Shown: piece by piece, positions 1 through 4,168 of the stretch
Layout of the letters: each line of letters starts with the position of its first letter
How positions within the stretch are numbered: position 1 is the stretch's first letter
Source of the DNA: Euryarchaeota archaeon UBA91
Lineage (GTDB): Archaea > Thermoplasmatota > Poseidoniia > Poseidoniales > Poseidoniaceae
Direction of reading: 5' to 3'
Assembly (NCBI GenBank): GCA_002499705.1
Contig: DAMU01000043.1
Coordinates: 1 to 13,690 of the forward strand
DNA length: 13,690 nucleotides
The notes under the pieces: generated by a model
What the model saw: the letters and a program-made list of their open reading frames with translations, nothing else
Databases searched by the model: none
What the model was told of the DNA's origin: nothing
Made by a program: the position numbers and the translations under genes

Positions 1-149
1 CCAATGCTGATTCCTAGAATAAGTTGGAAATTACTTTTTTTCCCAAACATTCCACTGTGAGCGAAACACGTCAGTGCATTTGGCCCGGGCGTTAACAGAG
101 CGATGCCGATAATTGCCAACATTTGCAGCATTGCCGTCGCTGCATCCAT
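1..149 (-). CDS. LysE/RhtB-family amino-acid exporter, N-terminal fragment
   Basis: Reading the minus strand from ATG at 149 gives 49 uninterrupted residues that run off the window edge, so the C-terminal part lies outside. The fragment starts MDAATAMLQMLAIIGIALL, a first membrane helix, followed directly by TPGPNAL at residues 20-26 and then by a GMFGKKSNFQLILGISIG segment. The PGPN motif after helix 1, the short loop with a Gly-Lys-Lys turn, and a second helix opening with a small-residue LGISIG stretch are the hallmarks of the LysE/RhtB translocator superfamily, inner-membrane exporters of amino acids (family knowledge). The start is supported by a TATA-like element centred 26 nt upstream. 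A GGGAGG sits only one base before the ATG, too close to act as a normal ribosome site, so a leaderless mRNA is likely. The substrate cannot be told from this fragment. Confidence 0.72.
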   Translation of the reverse strand, partial: MDAATAMLQMLAIIGIALLTPGPNALTCFAHSGMFGKKSNFQLILGISI

Positions 150-170
150 GCCTCCCGCTGAGTATACTGG

Positions 171-180
171 TATGTAATTG
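171..180 (-). promoter_or_regulatory. TATA-like element for the LysE-family gene
   Basis: The minus strand reads CAATTACATA here, centred about 26 nt upstream of the ATG at 149. That spacing would put the transcription start at or beside the start codon, giving a leaderless transcript. Assignment is by position and A/T content only. Confidence 0.4.
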
Positions 181-249
181 TTGAGTTTTGAGCAGAATTA
201 GCACTTCTTACTGCAACAGGCTTAATCTCTGGCGGTCAGTGGGCGGTCT

Positions 250-369
250 ATGGAACAAGAAGAGATAGGTGTCTTTCATTTTTTCAAAAGCCTACCTTTG
301 CCTCTCAAAGTTTTCCTCATCGTTGCTGACTTCGGCATCCTGATAGGATTGCTTTACTACTTCTCTTAA
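250..369 (+). CDS. small single-helix membrane protein (39 aa), hypothetical
   Basis: ATG at 250 opens a 39-codon frame ending TAA at 367-369. The protein has an acidic N-terminus (MEQEE), an amphipathic FHFFKSLP stretch, then PLK at about residues 18-20 and a hydrophobic segment (VFLIVADFGILIGLLYYFS) running to the end, so it should be a one-pass or membrane-anchored microprotein. It lies in a stretch where no longer gene is evident. Its C-terminal design (PLK, about 19 hydrophobic residues, YFS at the terminus) matches the small protein at 1907-2053, and both end in the identical 12-mer TACTTCTCTTAA, which argues that it is a real gene. There is no convincing ribosome site (only GGGCGG just upstream); a weak TATA-like CTTAAT at 221-226 would fit a leaderless start. 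The 3' third lies inside the diverged direct repeat described separately. Function unknown. Confidence 0.45.
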   Translation: MEQEEIGVFHFFKSLPLPLKVFLIVADFGILIGLLYYFS

Positions 370-407
370 TCGAATTCTGTTCCCCATGAGGGTATGGGCA
401 TTCAAAA
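335..407. repeat. diverged direct repeat, copy 1
   Basis: This 73-nt stretch matches 665-726. Nearly identical blocks at the left (GCATCCT..T.GGATTGCTTTACT) and right (GGGTA.GGGCATTCAAAA) ends flank a middle that is about 11 nt longer here. Its left half encodes the C-terminus of the 39-aa membrane ORF on the plus strand. Its right half, read on the minus strand, gives FECPYP, the same hexapeptide that ends the 104-aa protein. It therefore looks like a duplicated and decayed junction between two convergent genes. Confidence 0.6.
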
Positions 408-647
408 TTTCGGCTTGACAGTAACAGATGAAGTATTTTCGATATCGAGTATCTCTTCTTCATCTTCCTGTTTACGTGAACCTTTCTTCGCTTCCAATTT
501 GGAGATTTGGGTTTGAAGAAGTTCGAACTCAATTTCAAGATCTTCCACGATGTCACGAACAGTCTCAATTTGGCTGTTAATCCTTGAAGCGAGTTTTTTC
601 ATCTTTTTCAAGACGCGCTTTTCTGACACAATTCTCCCAGCCATCAT
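402..647 (-). CDS. small coiled-coil protein (81 aa), hypothetical
   Basis: The 81-residue product starts MMAGRIVSEKRVLKKM and is highly charged. A basic first third (K/R-rich to about residue 25) is followed by a heptad-like segment (about residues 20-58, with I/V/L/F recurring every three to four positions: INSQIETVRDIVEDLEIEFE and onward) and an acidic stretch (EDEEEILDIE), ending VTVKPKF. This predicts a soluble, probably oligomeric coiled coil, or a protein that binds nucleic acid through the basic end. It lies 36 nt downstream of the 104-aa gene on the same strand and probably shares its transcript. Two adjacent ATG codons open the frame (647 and 644). Its stop codon falls inside repeat copy 1, so its C-terminus may have been set by the duplication. 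An overlapping minus-strand frame at 317-568 has far less protein-like composition and was not chosen. I do not recognise a family. Confidence 0.6.
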   Translation of the reverse strand: MMAGRIVSEKRVLKKMKKLASRINSQIETVRDIVEDLEIEFELLQTQISKLEAKKGSRKQEDEEEILDIENTSSVTVKPKF

Positions 648-664
648 TCATTTATCAATTGATA

Positions 665-726
665 GCATCCTCATTGGATTGCTTTACTTCTCCTCTTCTT
701 CCCATTCAGGGTAAGGGCATTCAAAA
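665..726. repeat. diverged direct repeat, copy 2
   Basis: This is the 62-nt partner of 335-407. It covers the last 14 codons or so of the 104-aa gene (minus strand) plus about 20 nt beyond its stop. On the plus strand it still reads SILIGLLYFS, close to the GILIGLLYYFS end of the 39-aa membrane ORF in copy 1, although no start codon in a plausible context precedes it. It thus appears to carry a relic of the same convergent gene pair. Confidence 0.58.
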
Positions 727-998
727 CTAAGACTCCATCCAGCATATGCCGCACCGATATAATCTGCATAGGCGATGATGAAATCCCAACGTCCACTGAG
801 ATGAACTGGTTGTGTTCGATTGCACTCAAAATGAACGCTAACTCCCCAAGCATCGGTGGTAATGTCTGGCGTTCCTTTGTACTGTAATCTCTTTTCTTGA
901 TACCACATTTCCTTACCTTGAAATGTTGACATTATGTGTGATTCGAGCTTCTCTCGAATGGCCTTCAAACGGTTCTTTTCTTCATCCTTTTCTTCCAT
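684..998 (-). CDS. acidic 104-aa protein of unknown function
   Basis: ATG at 998 gives 104 residues: a charged helical N-terminus (residues 1-25, EEKDEEKNRLKAIREKLE), a central region rich in aromatic residues (WYQEKRLQYKG, then DAWGVSVHFEC), and a C-terminus ending FECPYPEWEEEEK. HFEC (about residue 57) and SFECPYP (about residue 91) recall each other and put Cys in similar settings, possibly two related strands or a metal or disulfide pair; this is inference. There is no signal peptide or membrane helix. A TTCATAA element centred 25 nt upstream of the ATG suggests a leaderless promoter, divergent from the PKD-protein gene. The 81-aa coiled-coil gene follows at 36 nt. The 3' end is the part duplicated at 335-407. 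I do not recognise a family. Confidence 0.62.
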   Translation of the reverse strand: MEEKDEEKNRLKAIREKLESHIMSTFQGKEMWYQEKRLQYKGTPDITTDAWGVSVHFECNRTQPVHLSGRWDFIIAYADYIGAAYAGWSLSFECPYPEWEEEEK

Positions 999-1019
999 AA
1001 TTCTACATCATTCAACCCT

Positions 1020-1026
1020 TTATGAA
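1020..1026 (-). promoter_or_regulatory. TATA-like element upstream of the 104-aa gene
   Basis: The minus strand reads TTCATAA followed by AGG, centred about 25 nt before the ATG at 998. It is the same 7-mer, at the same distance, as in the divergent promoter at 1081-1087, which supports both. Confidence 0.45.
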
Positions 1027-1080
1027 CTCGTAATTTCATTCGCGATTCTCTTCAGGAATGTCCGGTTAAACAAACAGACT

Positions 1081-1088
1081 TTCATAAG
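1081..1088 (+). promoter_or_regulatory. TATA-like element upstream of the PKD-protein gene
   Basis: TTCATAAG is centred 25 nt before the ATG at 1110. No Shine-Dalgarno sequence lies between, so a leaderless transcript starting at or near the ATG is the simplest reading. Confidence 0.5.
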
Positions 1089-1109
1089 TCAGCCCGCTTA
1101 AATCCGCTT

Positions 1110-1910
1110 ATGAAGTATTCAATTTCCGTAGCAACACTTGTTCTTTTGGTTGTTCTTGGCGCCGCTTCTGGTGCTGCACTCACTTCGATGGTATCTTCTC
1201 CATCATCCTCTAGTGGCACTTTCTCCATTGACGCACCGGAGGTTTACGGCATCAATCAATTCACACTGTTAGAAGTTGATGATGGTGATAACAATGAAGA
1301 AGACGTCATCACAGAAATTCTCCATGAATTTACCTTTGAAAGTAACAATGCTGGCGGAATTGTAACTTGGGACTTTGGCGATGGAATGGTTTCTACTGGA
1401 CCAACAGCTACGCACTCTTATGCTTCTCCAGGCCACTATACAGTTACTGCAACATCAACCTCTACAGAATCAATTCAAGTTTCCTCTGTTGAAATTACTG
1501 TCGACCTTCAATCGAATGTTGAGTCGGATAATATGGAATGCGTTTGCGCCCCTACTGCTAAATCTACCGTTATCGATTTGCGACCATCTCCAGGCATTGT
1601 CTCCTTAGCGGGCGTAGTTACCGTAGAACACGATGGAAACAGTGAAACTTGTTCGATGCGCAACCCACTGCAAGAATGCCATGTTCGTGTCATCTTAGAG
1701 CACACTGTTGATGGTGCAGTTGTTGAACAGGTGGTTCTTTTCGATGATACATTTAGAAGCGATGAATTGAGTGTTCCTTTTGAGATGTTTGACCTTGAAA
1801 TCGAACCCGGTCAAGGTATGCAATTTCGACTTGAAACAGATCAAATCAGGGATTGGCACAAGCCACTTACGGATTGGAGCATGACTGCACCAATGGATTC
1901 CAGTGCTTAA
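1110..1910 (+). CDS. secreted PKD-domain protein (266 aa)
   Basis: Residues 1-25 form a signal peptide or N-terminal anchor (MKYSISVATLVLLVVLGAASG, with a Lys then a long hydrophobic run and small residues). A short Ser-rich linker (26-38) follows. Residues about 68-132 are a PKD-type immunoglobulin-like domain: the signature WDFGDG at 87-92, HSY at 102-104, GHYTVT at 108-113 and a closing VEITV strand are all visible. The remainder (about 140-266) is beta-rich with four cysteines (144, 146, 181, 190) that could pair as disulfides outside the cell; I do not recognise this part. PKD domains typically mediate protein-protein or polysaccharide contacts on archaeal and bacterial surface proteins and secreted enzymes. 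No catalytic motif is seen, so a surface or adhesive role is inferred. The TAA stop interlocks with that of the convergent small membrane protein gene. Confidence 0.85.
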   Translation: MKYSISVATLVLLVVLGAASGAALTSMVSSPSSSSGTFSIDAPEVYGINQFTLLEVDDGDNNEEDVITEILHEFTFESNNAGGIVTWDFGDGMVSTGPTATHSYASPGHYTVTATSTSTESIQVSSVEITVDLQSNVESDNMECVCAPTAKSTVIDLRPSPGIVSLAGVVTVEHDGNSETCSMRNPLQECHVRVILEHTVDGAVVEQVVLFDDTFRSDELSVPFEMFDLEIEPGQGMQFRLETDQIRDWHKPLTDWSMTAPMDSSA

Positions 1911-2053
1911 GAGAAGTAGAAATACAGCGGTATAACTGAGAATACACCGATGTACATCAGTGCCTTCAGTGGCCGCACCCACCATTTATTCTCTTCTGCA
2001 TCCATGAAATCTCCCATTGCTTCAACAGCGGGTAAGACTAACTCGGCGACCAT
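1907..2053 (-). CDS. small single-helix membrane protein (48 aa), hypothetical
   Basis: From ATG at 2053 the product is 48 residues: MVAELVLPAVEAMGDFMDAE, then NKWWVRPLKALMYIGVFSVI ending PLYFYFS. One hydrophobic segment (about residues 28-48) runs to the C-terminus, preceded by an acidic stretch and an aromatic WW-x-R-PLK interface. The frame extends upstream to a TTG at 2101, but the ATG at 2053 has an AAGGAG 11 nt before it and is preferred; an internal ATG at 2005 preceded by GGGAG is another option. The PLK-helix-YFS architecture resembles the 39-aa ORF at 250-369. Its stop codon (1907-1909) overlaps the stop of the convergent PKD gene (1908-1910). No known family recognised; a membrane microprotein is inferred. 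Confidence 0.55.
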   Translation of the reverse strand: MVAELVLPAVEAMGDFMDAEENKWWVRPLKALMYIGVFSVIPLYFYFS

Positions 2054-2193
2054 GGTAGGTGTTTCTCCTTTCTCTTGATGAAGATTTCCCAGTTTTTGCA
2101 ATCAGGATTCATTTCATAGAGTCACAAACAAATTACGTTCTCGGGTGAAGAGAGGGTCTTGAGAACGTGCATGTCAGAATGCAAACTGCCCAC

Positions 2194-2205
2194 TTAGATA
2201 ATATA
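2194..2205 (+). promoter_or_regulatory. TATA-like element for the cold-shock gene
   Basis: TTAGATAATATA is centred about 27 nt before the GTG at 2227. The spacing predicts a leaderless mRNA beginning at that GTG and decides against the longer in-frame start at 2167. Confidence 0.5.
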
Positions 2206-2226
2206 CCATCACAAAAAGCGAGCCTC

Positions 2227-2418
2227 GTGGCACAAGGTACAGTCAAGTGGTTTAACCAAACAAAAGGATACGGATTTATTGAACAAGAGGGCGGCAACGA
2301 CCTGTTTGTTCACATCTCTGAAGTCGAAGGCGAAATTCAGGACGGAGACACCGTCGAATTCGAAGTCGGTGAAGGTCCGAAAGGACCGAACGCAGTTAGC
2401 GTTCGTAAAGTCGAGTGA
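2227..2418 (+). CDS. csp: cold-shock domain protein (CspA family)
   Basis: The 63-residue protein is a single cold-shock (OB-fold) domain of normal family length. From the GTG at 2227 it begins (M)AQGTVKWFNQTKGYGFIEQ, with the RNP1 motif KGYGFIEQ at residues 13-20 and RNP2 DLFVHI at 25-30, followed by the usual acidic loop and a closing VRKVE strand. Cold-shock proteins bind single-stranded RNA and DNA and act as RNA chaperones. The frame is open to 2167, adding 20 residues, but family alignment and the TATA element about 27 nt upstream both point to GTG 2227. There is no Shine-Dalgarno site. cutA follows 44 nt downstream and may be co-transcribed. Identity is near certain; the start is somewhat less so. 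Confidence 0.93.
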   Translation: MAQGTVKWFNQTKGYGFIEQEGGNDLFVHISEVEGEIQDGDTVEFEVGEGPKGPNAVSVRKVE

Positions 2419-2462
2419 AGTTTCACCGTATTGTTCTTGAGCGGCAACGCTCTGCAAGGTTC

Positions 2463-2795
2463 ATGAGCGAACCAGTCATCATTATACAAACAACTCTTCC
2501 ACGCAGTTGGAAAGAGTTTGAAGTTGGATCTTTCTGCCAAACTCTTCTTGAGGCTGGCGCATCGTGTATACAGCATTCTTCGGTTCAATCGATGTATCGT
2601 TGGGAAGGTAAATTTGAATCCAGTTCGGAATGGGCCATCGAAATAAAAGTTCACGCTACAAAGAAAGAGAATGTGATTTCTAAAATTGAAGAGATTCATC
2701 CATATGACGTTCCACAAATTCTTTGTTGGGAGGCATTGGCTTCCGAATCATATGGTGAATGGATACAAATCGATTCTTCAACAGCTATAGAATAA
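2463..2795 (+). CDS. cutA: CutA1-type divalent-cation tolerance protein
   Basis: The 110-residue protein has the family length and motifs: an opening strand EPVIIIQTTLP, GASCIQHSSVQSMYRWEGK (residues 32-50), a long EWAIEIKVHATK strand (56-67), and HPYDVPQI at 79-86, the most conserved CutA element. CutA1 proteins form very stable trimers resembling PII signalling proteins; they were named for copper tolerance but their cellular role remains unsettled. The ATG at 2463 gives the family N-terminus. The frame also extends to a GTG at 2415 that overlaps the TGA of the cold-shock gene (GTGA), which would add 16 residues unlike the family; I treat it as a shadow, though translational coupling is conceivable. 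Confidence 0.92.
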   Translation: MSEPVIIIQTTLPRSWKEFEVGSFCQTLLEAGASCIQHSSVQSMYRWEGKFESSSEWAIEIKVHATKKENVISKIEEIHPYDVPQILCWEALASESYGEWIQIDSSTAIE

Positions 2796-2851
2796 GAAGT
2801 ACGAGTTTTCTAAAAACCCTAAGAAAAGAAAACCTGTTTCGAGTGGAAACG

Positions 2852-2874
2852 CACCTCGCGAAGGTGTATTTTTT
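2852..2874 (+). terminator. hairpin-T-tract terminator after cutA
   Basis: CACCT-CGCGA-AGGTG forms a 5-bp stem with a 5-nt loop at 2852-2866, followed by TA and six T at 2869-2874. This looks like an intrinsic terminator; in archaea the T tract alone may suffice. Confidence 0.55.
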
Positions 2875-2889
2875 ACAGTTAAAAACCGG

Positions 2890-3061
2890 CCTTTATAGTC
2901 TGTGGATAAAAAGTGCCTGTAAAGACTGCTGAGGTAGTTTTTAGGATTCCCTAAACTGTGCTGAAACCGTTACGCGGCATTCGGTTTTTGGGGTGAACAT
3001 TATACACTACCTCGGAGGGCAAATAAAATCCAGCGCGAGAAACATACGAGGGGGAACACAG
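2890..3061 (+). promoter_or_regulatory. nrdB promoter and leader with possible hairpins and ribosome site
   Basis: A TATA-like CTTTATAG lies at 2890-2897; a second, ATTATACA, is at 2997-3004, so the transcription start is uncertain. If the first is used the leader is about 140 nt. It then holds TTTAGG-ATTC-CCTAAA (2940-2955, 6-bp stem with tetraloop) and AAACCG/CGGTTT (2964-2969 with 2982-2987, then more T). A GAGGGGG at 3048-3054, 7 nt before ATG 3062, is a clear Shine-Dalgarno site and fixes the nrdB start. Confidence 0.45.
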
Positions 3062-4108
3062 ATGGTAATCGATCACGACAAAAACGCAGCAACTTCCGAT
3101 GGATTCGAACTCGACCTTTCTCAGGAACACATAGAGCCTATGCTTCAAGAAACTCCAGACCGGTTTGTACTGTTCCCGATCGAACAAGCAGAGATATGGG
3201 AGATGTACAAATTACACGCAGCTTCTTTTTGGACCGCTGAAGAAATCGATTTGGCTGAAGATGCCAAAGATTGGAAAACACTCAGTGACAACGAGCGCCA
3301 TTTCCTCAAGCATGTCCTTGCCTTTTTCGCAGCGAGTGACGGAATCGTCAATGAAAACCTCGTGACCAATTTTGCTGACGAAGTTCAATGGGCTGAAGCT
3401 CGTTGCTTCTATGGGTTCCAAATTATGATGGAAAACATCCATGCAGAAACCTACTCCTTATTGATTGATGCTTACATCACCGACCCGGCTGAAAAAGATC
3501 ACTTGTTCAATGCTCTAGAGACTGTACCTTCTGTCAAGAAGAAAGGGAACTGGGCTCTTCGATGGCTCTCTCGTAAGAAGGGTTCATTCGCTCAACGCTT
3601 GGTTGCCTTTGCTGCAGTTGAAGGGATTTTCTTCTCAGGTTCTTTCTGTGCCATTTTCTGGCTCAAGAAGCGCGGTCTTATGCCTGGTTTGACTTTCTCA
3701 AACGAACTGATCTCAAGAGACGAAGGACTTCATTGTGACTTTGCTTGTCTTCTTCACAACAAACTGATTCGAGGTGCTGGTGAAAATATGATTCACCGAA
3801 TTATCTCTGAAGCGGTCGAAATTGAAATTGAATTCGTTACTTCTGCACTACCAGTCTCCTTAATCGGAATGAATGCAGACCTTATGCAAGAATATATTCG
3901 CTTCGTTGCTGACCGATTAATGGTCTCACTTGGAGCAAGTAAATTGTATAATGCTACAAATCCATTCCCTTGGATGGAAATGATTTCAATGCAAGGAAAA
4001 ACCAACTTCTTCGAGAAGAGAGTTGGCGAATACCAGAAGGCCGGTGTCAAAGACGGTGGCAACCTCGGAAGTGTCCAACAGCGCTTCTCAGTAGACGAAG
4101 ACTTTTGA
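3062..4108 (+). CDS. nrdB: class Ia ribonucleotide reductase small subunit (R2)
   Basis: This 348-residue subunit houses the diiron-tyrosyl radical used to reduce ribonucleotides with NrdA. It aligns by eye with eukaryotic RRM2 almost end to end: SFWTAEEIDL, VLAFFAASDGIVNENL, EARCFYGFQ, MENIHAETYSLLID, AAVEGIFFSGSF, SRDEGLHCDFAC and KTNFFEKRVGEYQ. By family alignment the iron ligands are D63, E124, H127, E187, E221 and H224, and the radical Tyr is Y131; all are present, so it should be an active tyrosyl-radical enzyme rather than a Tyr-less class Ic or Id variant. The C-terminal RFSVDEDF matches the RRM2 tail that docks on the large subunit. The frame is open to a GTG at 2993, but ATG 3062 has a strong ribosome site. 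nrdA follows 60 nt downstream. Confidence 0.96.
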   Translation: MVIDHDKNAATSDGFELDLSQEHIEPMLQETPDRFVLFPIEQAEIWEMYKLHAASFWTAEEIDLAEDAKDWKTLSDNERHFLKHVLAFFAASDGIVNENLVTNFADEVQWAEARCFYGFQIMMENIHAETYSLLIDAYITDPAEKDHLFNALETVPSVKKKGNWALRWLSRKKGSFAQRLVAFAAVEGIFFSGSFCAIFWLKKRGLMPGLTFSNELISRDEGLHCDFACLLHNKLIRGAGENMIHRIISEAVEIEIEFVTSALPVSLIGMNADLMQEYIRFVADRLMVSLGASKLYNATNPFPWMEMISMQGKTNFFEKRVGEYQKAGVKDGGNLGSVQQRFSVDEDF

Positions 4109-4156
4109 ACCGTACCTAACCAAACGAAGATGTTGCGCAATCACACATGAAGAAAT

Positions 4157-4161
4157 GGAGG
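4157..4161 (+). promoter_or_regulatory. Shine-Dalgarno site of nrdA
   Basis: GGAGG lies 7 nt before ATG 4169. It favours this start over the in-frame ATG two codons later and supports translation of nrdA from the nrdB transcript. Confidence 0.65.
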
Positions 4162-4168
4162 AATAAAA

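Noticed and set aside
317..568. Minus-strand 83-aa ORF overlapping the 81-aa gene
   Set aside because: Composition is poor (many Ser/Lys/Arg, no domain-like pattern) and it overlaps a better frame. Its FECPYP segment is better explained as a decayed copy of the 104-aa gene end.
671..853. Minus-strand 60-aa ORF inside the 104-aa gene
   Set aside because: Lies wholly in another frame of the 104-aa gene, with no promoter or ribosome site of its own and no recognisable motif.
402..998. Toxin-antitoxin pair
   Set aside because: Small adjacent genes alone are not evidence; neither protein shows a known toxin fold motif or antitoxin DNA-binding motif.
2337..2717. Minus-strand 126-aa ORF opposite csp and cutA
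   Set aside because: It is antisense to two well-identified genes and shows no family features.
2993..3061. 23-residue N-terminal extension of NrdB from GTG 2993
   Set aside because: The GAGGGGG site 7 nt before ATG 3062 and family alignment support the later start; the extension has no RRM2 counterpart.
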